A DNA stretch of 48,729 bases from Treponema sp. Lineage in GTDB: Bacteria > Spirochaetota > Spirochaetia > Treponematales > Treponemataceae. Every line of letters begins with the position of its first letter. The first letter of the stretch is position 1. This document shows, piece after piece, positions 7,677 through 16,087 of the stretch. The notes under the pieces were generated by a model that worked only from the letters and a program-made list of their open reading frames with translations, had not been told where the DNA came from and did no database searches. The position numbers and the translations under genes are program-made. The stretch lies in the NCBI GenBank assembly GCA_016290335.1, contig JAEETM010000022.1:1-48729 (forward strand). The letters are read 5' to 3'.

Positions 7677-8609
7677 TTATTGTACAAATGAATTGTAAAC
7701 AGATGAATCCAAAATCTTTATTTTAAGTAATATCTCATTGATCTTATTAACGCTTTCTTTTCGTAATACATAATGGTCAATGAGCCAAAAATATTTATTT
7801 AACATTTGTGGAACCAAAACCTCTGAATTACAGGCAGGGTCTTTGTATTCACTTTCCAATTCATAAATATCTCTATTTATTCTTGTAGCTTCCTGCGGTG
7901 TAAGCTCTCTTTTTATGTTAAAAATACCGTATAAAGTACCAAAAATTGGAATCCAGTAATTTATTAACTTTCCCGTATAGCCTTTTTCCATTGTCTTATC
8001 GATAAGGCATCTGATTAATTGTGAATCAAGGAAAACCGTATCAATTTTTTCAGGATCAATAAAAAAAGCTTCCCTGAAAAGTACTTTGCCATATCTGTCT
8101 TCTCCGCAAAGAGAAAAACAGTCTGCAAGCTGTGCAAGCACCGAAGCCTGATTTGGATAAATACTGTTTGCTTCCGAAAGACATTCTCTTGCATTCTCAA
8201 AATCGCCAAGCTTTTTGTAGCAGATTCCCATATTCTGAAGGATTACTGCACGGTGCATAGGGTCTTTTTCATCCATAAGCTTAGAGTAAAGCTTTAAGGA
8301 AGAGGAGAAAAATCCCTTGTGAATAGCTTCTAGGGCTGGTTCATAAGTATATTTTTCTCTGGGAAGAAAAGTTGTCTGGAAGGATTTCCATTCCTCTAGA
8401 AGATGGTCGCCCTGGTCTGATAAAGTATCTCCATCATGTCTTCTTAAGGAATCAACCCAAAAACAACAGTACCGGTTTGTATAGCTTAATTCCTTGCAGT
8501 CAAGGTCGTGCACAAAAAGAGAACTTGTAACTTCCTGTGCCTGGGCCCATTGACCATGTTCCAGGTATTTTAAAGCTTCCTTTAATCCGGTTTCTGTTTG
8601 AATCTCCAT
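7677..8609 (-). CDS. TPR-repeat protein, cytoplasmic
   Basis: 310 residues from the ATG at 8609. Several TPR-like units are visible in the middle, including YKKLGDFENARECLSEA and neighbouring alanine-rich helices (about residues 110-190). No signal peptide or membrane segment, so it is probably a cytoplasmic scaffold. An upstream in-frame TTG (8654) lies within the -35 region of a good promoter, so I reject that longer form. It ends 43 bp before the greA start, and the two form an operon. A link to the TPR-rich GreA extension, as a partner protein, is a reasonable guess only. Confidence 0.75.
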   Translation of the reverse strand: MEIQTETGLKEALKYLEHGQWAQAQEVTSSLFVHDLDCKELSYTNRYCCFWVDSLRRHDGDTLSDQGDHLLEEWKSFQTTFLPREKYTYEPALEAIHKGFFSSSLKLYSKLMDEKDPMHRAVILQNMGICYKKLGDFENARECLSEANSIYPNQASVLAQLADCFSLCGEDRYGKVLFREAFFIDPEKIDTVFLDSQLIRCLIDKTMEKGYTGKLINYWIPIFGTLYGIFNIKRELTPQEATRINRDIYELESEYKDPACNSEVLVPQMLNKYFWLIDHYVLRKESVNKINEILLKIKILDSSVYNSFVQ

Positions 8610-8622
8610 AGCGCTTATTTTA

Positions 8623-8651
8623 ATAATATAAGAGATTAAAAATAAAATCAA
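8623..8651 (-). promoter_or_regulatory. Promoter of the TPR-greA operon, TTGATT-17-TATTAT
   Basis: Minus strand TTGATT (8651-8646), 17-nt spacer, TATTAT (8628-8623). The ATG at 8609 lies 13 nt after the -10 box, giving a predicted leader of only about 6 nt and no Shine-Dalgarno sequence. Confidence 0.65.
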
Positions 8652-8753
8652 CAAAGATTATGAAAAAATAGGAAAAAAGGGATAAACTTTATATACCTAA
8701 TGTTTTAATCTGTCAAGCAAAAAATGAAAAAAAATATACGAAAAAAAATCAGA

Positions 8754-8782
8754 TTGTAAATATATGAAATCTTTGTTAAAAT
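8754..8782 (+). promoter_or_regulatory. Promoter of rpe, TTGTAA-17-TAAAAT with extended -10
   Basis: TTGTAA at 8754-8759, 17-nt spacer, TAAAAT at 8777-8782 preceded by TGT (extended -10). The ATG follows 9 nt later, so the predicted leader is about 3 nt. Confidence 0.7.
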
Positions 8783-8791
8783 ATTAACCAA

Positions 8792-9442
8792 ATGAAAACT
8801 TCTTTTTTAGCAAAAACACCAATTTTAGCACCATCATTGCTTTCTGCTGATTTATCAGAACTTAAGGAAGCAATCTCAAAAATAGAAAAAAATAAGGGTT
8901 CTGCCGTTCATATTGATGTTATGGACGGTCAGTTTGTACCGGAAATTACATATGGTCAGCCTGTAGTAAGGTCAATCAGAAAACTTACAAAACTTCCTTT
9001 TGATGTACACCTTATGGTTCAAAATCCGGAAAAGCAGATAGATTCTTTTGCACAGGCTGGAGCAGACTGGATTACATTCCACTACGAAGGTACACCTCAT
9101 TCACACAGACTTATTCAGCATATTCATGAACTTGGAAAAAAGGCCGGAGTTGCAATTTGTCCGGGAACTCCTGTATCTGTATTGTCGGAAATACTGAAAA
9201 CTGCCGATATTATATTAGTGATGACCGTTAATCCCGGTTGGGGTGGTCAGAAAATTATTCCTGCTTGTGTTGATAAAATTGCTGAGCTTAAAAGAATCAG
9301 GGAAGAAAACGATTACGGCTATCTTATTTCTACAGATGGCGGAATCAATCACGAAACAATTCAGTCTGTAATTGATGCAGGTGTAGATATTATTGTTTCC
9401 GGTTCTTCTTTTTTTAGCGGCGAACTTAAGTGGAATAATTAG
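8792..9442 (+). CDS. rpe: Ribulose-phosphate 3-epimerase
   Basis: 216 residues, the usual length. It interconverts ribulose 5-phosphate and xylulose 5-phosphate in the pentose phosphate pathway (cytoplasmic TIM barrel). Signature pieces in order: ILAPSLLSADL at the N-terminus, VHIDVMDGQFVP with the metal/catalytic His40 and Asp42, FDVHLMV, VNPGWGGQ, and STDGGI with the second catalytic Asp. The start ATG sits just 9 nt downstream of an extended -10 box without a Shine-Dalgarno sequence. It leads a co-directional run with the envelope/TPR genes that follow (19-bp gap to the next gene). Confidence 0.96.
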   Translation: MKTSFLAKTPILAPSLLSADLSELKEAISKIEKNKGSAVHIDVMDGQFVPEITYGQPVVRSIRKLTKLPFDVHLMVQNPEKQIDSFAQAGADWITFHYEGTPHSHRLIQHIHELGKKAGVAICPGTPVSVLSEILKTADIILVMTVNPGWGGQKIIPACVDKIAELKRIREENDYGYLISTDGGINHETIQSVIDAGVDIIVSGSSFFSGELKWNN

Positions 9443-9460
9443 AAAGTTTTAGGACGGCAA

Positions 9461-10384
9461 ATGATGAAGAAGGGAATTGCTTTTTTATTATTCTGTATGA
9501 TATTCATTTCTGCGGGGCTTTATGCAAGCGAATCTGCGTCTGCCGCTTATCTTGAAGGTTGTAAAGCTTTTTCTCGTGGAGAATGGAACTCAGCAGTATT
9601 CCTTTTGAAAAAAGCGGCTTCGTATCCGGAAAACAATAATCCAGATACATTCTATATGCTTATAGCCGCAGAGATTTATGCAGAAGATTACAGAACTGCA
9701 CTTGGTGATTGTGATGATTTTATGAAGGTTTTTCCAGATTCCATTTATACACCGCGTATTCAGTATATGAAAGGAAAGGTTCTTTATTCGCTTGGTGATT
9801 ATGAAAAATCAATTTTAGTTTTAAGCGATTTCTGCCACCGTAACGAAGAAGATGAGCTTTATCCGCTTGCTTTGTTTTATATAGCTGAATGTCTTTTTAC
9901 AGATTATAAATATGAGGAAGCAGAAGCTATTTATGAAAGAATAGTTGTAAACTATCCTTCATGCGAAAAAGTTGCTGCTGCTCAGTACAGAATTGAAAAT
10001 ATAGCCCAGCGTTCAAGGGAAGAAAAGCTTCTTTATCTTTTAAAACAGACTGGTGAAGAATATCTTGCAGCAAAAGAAGATTATGAAAAACAGCTTCGTC
10101 TGTATAATTCAGAAGCTATAAATACTACCCGCGAAAGACTTATAGATGCCCAGCAGAAAAATAAAGACCTTGAAGAGCAGATTGCGGGGCTTGAAGCACA
10201 GATTAAGGCCCTTAAGGATGAACAGGAGCTTCAGTCTCAACAGCAGTTAGAATCACAGAAAGAAATTGAAGAAGCAGACTCTGAAAATGGTGAAACAATT
10301 CGTATTCTTAAAGCAAAAGCCTTTTTAATTCAGAGGATTTTGGATAAACAGCAGGAAGAAGCTGCTAATGACCAGAGTAAGTAG
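9461..10384 (+). CDS. Secreted TPR protein with C-terminal coiled coil
   Basis: 307 residues with a signal peptide (about 1-21, ending LYASES), so periplasmic. TPR units run from about residue 25 to 185 (for example EGCKAFSRGEWNSAVFLLKK and YKYEEAEAIYERIVVNYPS). After residue 200 comes a Gln/Glu/Lys-rich coiled coil. The order is reversed relative to CpoB/YbgF proteins (coiled coil then TPR), so I do not use that name. The ATG at 9461 has AGGA 6 nt upstream. It is followed after 10 bp by another exported protein and then by a TPR membrane protein, suggesting one envelope operon. Confidence 0.75.
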   Translation: MMKKGIAFLLFCMIFISAGLYASESASAAYLEGCKAFSRGEWNSAVFLLKKAASYPENNNPDTFYMLIAAEIYAEDYRTALGDCDDFMKVFPDSIYTPRIQYMKGKVLYSLGDYEKSILVLSDFCHRNEEDELYPLALFYIAECLFTDYKYEEAEAIYERIVVNYPSCEKVAAAQYRIENIAQRSREEKLLYLLKQTGEEYLAAKEDYEKQLRLYNSEAINTTRERLIDAQQKNKDLEEQIAGLEAQIKALKDEQELQSQQQLESQKEIEEADSENGETIRILKAKAFLIQRILDKQQEEAANDQSK

Positions 10385-10394
10385 AGAGGTGATT

Positions 10395-11849
10395 ATGAAA
10401 AAAAGCAGATTTATAGTATTTTGTACAATTTTCGCATTTGTTTTTTGCCTGACATCTCCTGCGTATTCCGCTTCTAAAAAGAAAAAGGCACAGAAAGAAA
10501 CTGATACCGAAGCTGTAGAACCTAAAACCGAAGAAACTGCTGAAGTTAAAGCAGAAGATAAAAACGAATCAGAAGTAGTGGAGAAAGTAGAGCCGGAAGC
10601 TGAAGATAAAACTGCAGCGGAAACTGAAAATAAGGTTGAATCTAAGACAGAAGATAAAGCTGAGCCGGAAAAGAAAAAAACAAAGAAAAAGTCTGCAAAA
10701 CAGATTCAGCGCGAAAAGAATAATTTTTCAGGCTGGGTTGAGCCACGTGGTCGTTCTATAGAAGAAGTATACGGTTCCATAAAATTACGGATTAGAAATC
10801 GAATTGGAAGTTTTAATGTTTCTATGTTCGATGAAGAATCTAAAAAAACTGTATCTGCACTTTCAACCTCAGATGAATATACAACTTCCGGTTTTTATCT
10901 TAAGGTTGGAAAGAAAATAGTTGAGTTAAACTCTGATTCTGGTGTAAGAAAATCTGCATGGAAAACAGATACTGGTGCTGCAATTGGCTATAGAATTGAA
11001 AACTTAGCAGATGTAATAGTTTATTTTGATGCTTTTGCTTCAAGTGAAGATTATGATATGGACTCTTTAAAAGTAACTGTAAAAGTTACGAATATGAGTA
11101 AAAAGAAAGAATACTATGCTGTAAAGCTTCTTCTTGATACTATTCTTGGCGAAACAGACAGACATCATTTTTATGACAGCAACAATAATCCTGTGAAAAA
11201 TGAAGTTGCCTTCAGAGAGTTTGATGAAAACAAATGGTTTGTTTCTAAAAACTCAAGTGGTTCACTTCAGGTTATTTTTGATGGTGGTGAATGTACAAAG
11301 CCGGAGCTTGTAGCACTTGCTAATTACTCAACTCTGGATACAAGAAACTGGGAACCGGATTTACTTACATATAGAGCATTTGATACAATCCTTTCTTATA
11401 ATAACTCTGCGATTGGAATTACATGGCCGCGTCACAGACTTGGTGCAGATGAACAGTTTACAGAAGTATTCTATTTGTCTACTGCATTTGGTGAAAGAAA
11501 ACCTTCCGGGGCTGCTTATGTTTTAGGAATTGAACCTGAACAGACTGCTCAGCCAGTTGAAGTTGTACAGGCTGAACCTAATCCACAGAAAGAAGAAAAA
11601 GTTGAACAGGAAAAGGAAAAAACTCCTGAAAATGTTGAAGAGAAAAAAGAAGAACCTGTAAGTACATTACCACCGTATGTTCCTTTTGATGTAAAAACTC
11701 TTACAAGACAGCAGCTTTCTCCAGAATATATTCAGGCTCTGTTGGAAAGAATAGAAGCACTCGAAGAATCAGATGAATCAATAGATAAAGAAGAACTTGT
11801 ATTGTTAAATGCAGAGCTCGATACAATACTTGAAGCTTTGCGTTTGTAG
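10395..11849 (+). CDS. Exported protein of unknown function with Lys/Glu-rich N-terminal linker
   Basis: 484 residues from the ATG at 10395, chosen over the upstream ATG (10368) because AGAGG lies 6 nt before it and because it gives a clean signal peptide (KKSRFIVF... to AYSA). Residues about 25-105 are low-complexity, alternating acidic and Lys-rich (VEPK, KAEDK and KKK runs), which is typical of a flexible spacer crossing the periplasm. Residues about 110-385 form a globular, beta-rich domain I do not recognise; a second acidic linker and a helical tail follow. No catalytic motif seen. Probably an envelope protein conserved in treponemes (inference). Confidence 0.65.
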   Translation: MKKSRFIVFCTIFAFVFCLTSPAYSASKKKKAQKETDTEAVEPKTEETAEVKAEDKNESEVVEKVEPEAEDKTAAETENKVESKTEDKAEPEKKKTKKKSAKQIQREKNNFSGWVEPRGRSIEEVYGSIKLRIRNRIGSFNVSMFDEESKKTVSALSTSDEYTTSGFYLKVGKKIVELNSDSGVRKSAWKTDTGAAIGYRIENLADVIVYFDAFASSEDYDMDSLKVTVKVTNMSKKKEYYAVKLLLDTILGETDRHHFYDSNNNPVKNEVAFREFDENKWFVSKNSSGSLQVIFDGGECTKPELVALANYSTLDTRNWEPDLLTYRAFDTILSYNNSAIGITWPRHRLGADEQFTEVFYLSTAFGERKPSGAAYVLGIEPEQTAQPVEVVQAEPNPQKEEKVEQEKEKTPENVEEKKEEPVSTLPPYVPFDVKTLTRQQLSPEYIQALLERIEALEESDESIDKEELVLLNAELDTILEALRL

Positions 11850-11861
11850 GTCAGGTAATTT

Positions 11862-12968
11862 ATGGCTCAGGATGTATTAAGCGTTGCATGGAAGTTCATG
11901 CGCAAAAGACAATTTGCCACCGCAATAAAGCTGCTCGAAGGTAGGGCAGAAACTTACGAGGATAATTTTGAATATTATCTTATTACGGGAATTGCATGTC
12001 TTTACGTAGGAGATTTTGGTGCAGCCGGTTCATACTTTCAAAGGGCTAGAAAAATAAAGATTACAGATACAAGACTTATACTTGGTCAGGCAGCAATTTA
12101 TTTAAGGCGCGGTGATACAGACAGAGCTTTGCAATATTACCTTGAAGTTATAGAAAATGATGCCGCAAATAAAATCGCAGCTGATGCGATTGAGTTTATT
12201 CGTACACGTGGTGATTATGATACAATCTGCCGTTGGGTTGATACCGGTAGAATAAAGCAGTTTTATCCGCCGCTGGGTCCAAATCCTACAAAGATAACTG
12301 AAATTGTTCTGGGCGCTGTTGCTGTAGTGGCCTGTACTTCGTTGGTTTTATTCTTTGTTGCAAGAAGTCATAAGGATTATTCAAAAGGTGTGCGAAGAAA
12401 TATTTCTGAGCTTTCCCTTACAGTTGATGAAAAAAACAATTCACAGGAAAAAGATTTATCGGGACAGACCTTCAGTTATATCCTCAGTGAAAAACAGATT
12501 ACAGACAGTTATGATAATGCTTTAAAATATTTCCAGTCTCACAGGGATAATAAAGCGCAGATAGAAATAAACAGAATCCTTAATTCAAATGCAGCTTTAT
12601 CAATAAAACAGAAAGCTGGAGTTCTCAGCGGCTACCTTGATGAACCAACGTTTGACACTCTGACTGATAATCCTTCTTACGATGATGTTCAGAATGAACC
12701 AGCTCTTTATCTTGATTGCTGGGTATCATGGGGTGGAAAAATAAGCAATGCAGTAACAAATCCGGACGGTACATATTCCTGTCAGCTGCTTGTTGGTTAT
12801 GAATCCGGAGAAAATGTAGAAGGAATTGTTACGGTAAGGTTTAATTCTGTGCCGAATATTGCCGTTGACCAGCCTGTAAAGATTCTTGGAAAGATTTCTT
12901 CGGAAGATAAAAAGATTTACCTTAAGGGAAAATCAGTTTATCAGAATATAAAAGACGGAATGCTTTAG
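11862..12968 (+). CDS. TPR protein with central membrane segment
   Basis: 368 residues. The N-terminal half has two to three TPR-like units (YYLITGIACLYVGDFGAAGS, AAIYLRRGDTDRALQYYLEV). A single membrane helix follows at about residues 146-168 (IVLGAVAVVACTSLVLFFVA), after which the C-terminal part has a helical section and a small beta-rich domain. With no signal peptide, the TPR half is predicted in the cytoplasm and the C-terminal domain outside. It lies 12 bp after the preceding gene and 137 bp before recA. No function can be assigned. Confidence 0.72.
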   Translation: MAQDVLSVAWKFMRKRQFATAIKLLEGRAETYEDNFEYYLITGIACLYVGDFGAAGSYFQRARKIKITDTRLILGQAAIYLRRGDTDRALQYYLEVIENDAANKIAADAIEFIRTRGDYDTICRWVDTGRIKQFYPPLGPNPTKITEIVLGAVAVVACTSLVLFFVARSHKDYSKGVRRNISELSLTVDEKNNSQEKDLSGQTFSYILSEKQITDSYDNALKYFQSHRDNKAQIEINRILNSNAALSIKQKAGVLSGYLDEPTFDTLTDNPSYDDVQNEPALYLDCWVSWGGKISNAVTNPDGTYSCQLLVGYESGENVEGIVTVRFNSVPNIAVDQPVKILGKISSEDKKIYLKGKSVYQNIKDGML

Positions 12969-12981
12969 AGTGTATAATTTT

Positions 12982-12995
12982 GTATAAAAATATAC
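12982..12995. repeat. Small inverted repeat upstream of recA
   Basis: GTATA-N4-TATAC within the 137-bp recA leader, just after a TATAAT-like box (12973-12978). It is the size of a dimeric repressor site, but I know no treponemal LexA operator to compare it with. The region also contains long A/T runs able to form weak hairpins. Confidence 0.3.
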
Positions 12996-13105
12996 GGAAA
13001 TTGTAAAATTTCATTTTTTTTGAAAAAATTTGATTTTTTTTTCAAGAAAATGGTCTTTTTTTTAAAATTAAAGCCATATTATATGTAGGGAGGAAGGTGG
13101 CTGAA

Positions 13106-14167
13106 ATGGCAAATACAAATCCAGCTCCGATGGACATGTCGGAGAAAATGAAGGCTCTGGAGGCAGCTCGTCTTCAGATTGAAAAACAGTTTGGTCAGGG
13201 TGCAATTATGCGTCTTGGCGATAAAGCAGATGTGGCCGGTATTGATGTTGTACCATCCGGTTCAATTCTGCTTGATGAAGCTTTGGGAATAGGCGGTTAT
13301 CCCAGGGGACGTATTATTGAAATGTACGGTCCTGAAAGCTCTGGAAAAACTACACTTGCACTTCATGCAATAGCAGAAGCACAGAAGCTTGGAGGAGTTG
13401 CAGCATTCGTAGATGCAGAGCATGCATTGGATCCTGTTTATGCAAAAAATCTTGGTGTAAATATTGACCAGTTGTGGGTTTCTCAGCCGGATACAGGTGA
13501 GCAGGCTCTGGAGATTACAGAAAATCTTGTTCGCAGTGGTGCTGTGGATATTATTGTAGTTGACTCAGTTGCAGCTCTTACACCGGAAAAAGAAATTGAA
13601 GGTGAAATGGGTGATGCTGTAATGGGTATGCAGGCTAGACTTATGAGCCAGGCTTTGCGTAAGCTTACAGCAATTGTTGGAAAATCAAATTGTATTGTAA
13701 TCTTTATCAACCAGATTCGTATGAAGATTGGTGTTATGTTCGGTAATCCTGAAACAACAACCGGTGGACAGGCCTTGAAGTTCTATTCATCTGTTCGTCT
13801 TGAAATCAGAAGGATTGAAACAATTGACGGTAAGGGTGATGAAGATGCAATCGGTAACAGAGTGCGCGTAAAGGTTGTAAAGAACAAGGTTGCGCCTCCA
13901 TTCAGAAAGTGCGAACTTGATATTTACTTTGGCAAAGGTATTTCTGCTTCTGCGAGCCTGCTTGATTCTGCCGTTAAGCATGGAATCATCGACAAACGCG
14001 GTGCCTGGTACACAATGGGCGAAGAAAAAATAGGCCAGGGCAAGGAAAACGCCGTAAACTACATTGAACAGAATGCTGAGCTTGCAAAGAAAATTGAAGA
14101 AAAAATCCGTGCCGAAGTTTTCCCGGGCCAGGTATTAAAAGCTAAGGAAGAAACTCCTGAGAAATAA
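13106..14167 (+). CDS. recA: Recombinase RecA
   Basis: 353 residues, normal length. ATP-dependent strand exchange in homologous recombination and co-protease for LexA-type repressors. The P-loop GPESSGKTT, the [15 protein letters not shown] region, the [20 protein letters not shown] loop L2 (partly shown) and the [12 protein letters not shown] segment are all intact. I chose the ATG at 13106, with a GGAAGG site 8 nt upstream; the in-frame GTG at 13097 sits inside that site. A TATTAT box at 13077-13082 may be the -10. It is followed after 2 nt by the folK-scpA fusion. Confidence 0.97.
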   Translation: MANTNPAPMDMSEKMKALEAARLQIEKQFGQGAIMRLGDKADVAGIDVVPSGSILLDEALGIGGYPRGRIIEMYGPESSGKTTLALHAIAEAQKLGGVAAFVDAEHALDPVYAKNLGVNIDQLWVSQPDTGEQALEITENLVRSGAVDIIVVDSVAALTPEKEIEGEMGDAVMGMQARLMSQALRKLTAIVGKSNCIVIFINQIRMKIGVMFGNPETTTGGQALKFYSSVRLEIRRIETIDGKGDEDAIGNRVRVKVVKNKVAPPFRKCELDIYFGKGISASASLLDSAVKHGIIDKRGAWYTMGEEKIGQGKENAVNYIEQNAELAKKIEEKIRAEVFPGQVLKAKEETPEK

Positions 14168-14169
14168 GA

Positions 14170-15495
14170 ATGAAACGGGTTCTTTTGGGATTAGGCTCAA
14201 ATAAAAGTTTTCAGAATAAACCGCCGCTTGAATTGTTAGGGTGCGCCTGTACTGAATTGAGTCGTATTCTGAAGGACCCGGTTTTTTCTTCCGTGTACAG
14301 AACAAAAGCAATGTACGTGGAAGATCAGGATGATTTTTACAATATGGCAGTTCTTGGATATGCAGATGATGTTCTAAGTCCATTTGAACTGCTGAGCTAT
14401 ATTCATGAAATTGAAGCTAAATACGGGCGTAACCGGGAAGAAGAAATCCGTTTTGGTCCCCGTTCCCTTGATATTGACATAGAACTTTTTGGTGATGATG
14501 TTATAAACACGCCGGATTTACAAATCCCACACATAAGAATAAAAGAACGTGCATTTGTTCTTATTCCAGCTCTTGAGATTCTTCCTGAATCTACCGATAA
14601 AAAAATAAGAGATGAATATGCTGAATGTCTGGAAAAATTACGTTCAGCAGGCAATTTTATTGATAATCAGGTAGAAAAAATGGAATACGAAACAAAAACA
14701 TCTAACACCGCAGTATTAACAAAAGAAAAAGAACTGAAATACAAAGCAGGCCAGTTTGAAGGTCCTCTTGATTTATTGTGGCAATTAATCCGCGAAAGTA
14801 AAATCAATATTTATGATATTCCGATTGCCCAGATTACAGAACAGTATCTTGAATACCTTGATTATGTAGTGCAGACCGATCTTGCAAATCTTTCTGAGTT
14901 TTACAGCTGGGCAGCAAAGCTTATTTATATAAAGAGCCGTATGCTTTTACCTGTTGAGTTCAGTTATGAAGATGATGATGAAGAAGATCCGCGCCAGGAG
15001 CTTGTAGACAGGCTTATTGAATACCAGAAGTTTAAGAAGCTTTCATCACTTATGGACGACCAGGAAGATGATTCTGAATGGAACTTTGAGCGCAAAAAGA
15101 TTCAGCGTGTTCTCCCTTTTGATGAAGCTGATGATATGTGGGAAGAAGTTGATACCTGGGATTTGCTCCAGCAGATGCAGTCAATGTTCAAATCGATGAT
15201 GGGACAGTATTCAAATGAAACAATTTTGAACATGTTTGAAGAAATCTCTGTAAACGAAAAAATTACACTCATGAACGAGTTTCTTGATAACAAAAAAGAA
15301 TGTATGTTTACAGATTTGCTTACAAGACCTGGCAATGCAATGGATGTAATCTGTGCTTTCATGGCAATTCTTGAAGCTGTTAAATTCCGTATGATAACCA
15401 TCTTCCAAAATAAGCTGTTTGGTGATATAAAGATATGCGTAAGGGAAGATAGTGACGGCTATGTTCCCAGCGAGGACGAGCTGACAAGTAATTAG
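14170..15495 (+). CDS. Fusion: HPPK (FolK) + segregation and condensation protein A (ScpA)
   Basis: 441 residues in one uninterrupted frame. Residues 1 to about 160 are a full 6-hydroxymethyl-7,8-dihydropterin pyrophosphokinase (folate synthesis): GLGSNK at 7-12 and the signature RFGPRSLDIDIELF with metal-binding Asp101 and Asp103, then PHIRIKERAFVLIPAL. Residues about 171-441 are ScpA, the kleisin partner of SMC and ScpB in chromosome condensation: FEGPLDLLWQLIRESKINIYD near the start and a C-terminal winged helix (DVICAFMAILEAVKFRM). Met171 has AGG 8 nt upstream and is where a free-standing ScpA would begin, so both fused and separate products are possible. The gene starts 2 nt after recA. 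I do not know this fusion from the literature. Confidence 0.92.
   Translation: MKRVLLGLGSNKSFQNKPPLELLGCACTELSRILKDPVFSSVYRTKAMYVEDQDDFYNMAVLGYADDVLSPFELLSYIHEIEAKYGRNREEEIRFGPRSLDIDIELFGDDVINTPDLQIPHIRIKERAFVLIPALEILPESTDKKIRDEYAECLEKLRSAGNFIDNQVEKMEYETKTSNTAVLTKEKELKYKAGQFEGPLDLLWQLIRESKINIYDIPIAQITEQYLEYLDYVVQTDLANLSEFYSWAAKLIYIKSRMLLPVEFSYEDDDEEDPRQELVDRLIEYQKFKKLSSLMDDQEDDSEWNFERKKIQRVLPFDEADDMWEEVDTWDLLQQMQSMFKSMMGQYSNETILNMFEEISVNEKITLMNEFLDNKKECMFTDLLTRPGNAMDVICAFMAILEAVKFRMITIFQNKLFGDIKICVREDSDGYVPSEDELTSN
14669..14682 (+). promoter_or_regulatory. Possible internal ribosome binding site and ScpA start
   Basis: AGG (14669-14671) lies 8 nt ahead of an in-frame ATG (14680-14682, codon 171), exactly at the boundary between the HPPK and ScpA parts. 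Initiation here would give a 271-residue ScpA, close to the usual length. Confidence 0.4.
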
Positions 15496-15506
15496 CTTAA
15501 ATATGA

Positions 15507-15534
15507 TTGTCGGGCTTGACCCGACATTTTTTTT
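15507..15534 (+). repeat. Palindromic repeat copy 1, also terminator-like
   Basis: TGTCGGG-CTTGA-CCCGACA (15508-15526), perfect 7-bp stem, followed by eight T. The same palindrome recurs at 46858-46880 and, with paired base changes, at 23745-23767. With its T-run this copy has the form of an intrinsic terminator between scpA and scpB, and could reduce scpB expression relative to scpA. Confidence 0.8.
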
Positions 15535-15547
15535 AAAGGAATTAATA

Positions 15548-16087
15548 ATGGATTTTAATAAAGAAACGGCTCTTGTAGAAACAGTTTTATTTCTTGAGAG
15601 TGAACCTTTAACTGTAAAAATGCTTTCTAACAGAGCACAGCTTTCGGAAGAAGTTGTTGAAAAATGTCTAGAAAAGCTTAACGAAAAATATTCTGCCGAA
15701 GACAGCGGTATTGAAATCTCTACAATCGCAGGCGGACTTTGTCTTACTCCAAAAAAAGAATACTGGGATGTCTTAAAAGAGTTGTACGGAATGAAAAGGG
15801 AAGGCCGGCTTTCTAAATCGGCAATGGAAACTCTTGCAATTATTGCATACAAGCAGCCGGTTACCAGGGCAGAAATTGAAGCAATCCGTGGAGTTGGCGT
15901 AGACAATATGGTTCGCCTTTTGATTGAGCGAAACCTTATAAAAGAAGTTGGAAAAAAGGATGCACCTGGAAGACCAACTTTGTTCGGAACTACAAAAGAG
16001 TTTTTAAAGCTTTTCAGATTAAACAGCATTGCAGATCTTCCTAAGCTTGATGAGGATGAAGAGGAACGCTTTGAACTCGCACGATAA
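15548..16087 (+). CDS. scpB: Segregation and condensation protein B
   Basis: 179 residues from the ATG at 15548, which has AAAGGA 7 nt upstream; the longer frame from 15503 would begin inside the palindromic repeat and is rejected. ScpB is the dimeric winged-helix partner of ScpA in the SMC complex. Visible family features: LVETVLFLESEPLTV at the N-terminus, then the central SAMETLAIIAYKQPVTRAEI and IRGVGVDN motifs and GRPTLFGTTKEFL. It follows scpA, as is usual, and overlaps the next gene. Confidence 0.95.
   Translation: MDFNKETALVETVLFLESEPLTVKMLSNRAQLSEEVVEKCLEKLNEKYSAEDSGIEISTIAGGLCLTPKKEYWDVLKELYGMKREGRLSKSAMETLAIIAYKQPVTRAEIEAIRGVGVDNMVRLLIERNLIKEVGKKDAPGRPTLFGTTKEFLKLFRLNSIADLPKLDEDEEERFELAR

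Noticed and set aside
14170..15495. Frameshift or missed stop joining folK and scpA
   Set aside because: The frame is continuous with no awkward junction; both domains are full length and a natural linker (about residues 160-185) joins them. A sequencing error removing a stop cannot be excluded without reads.
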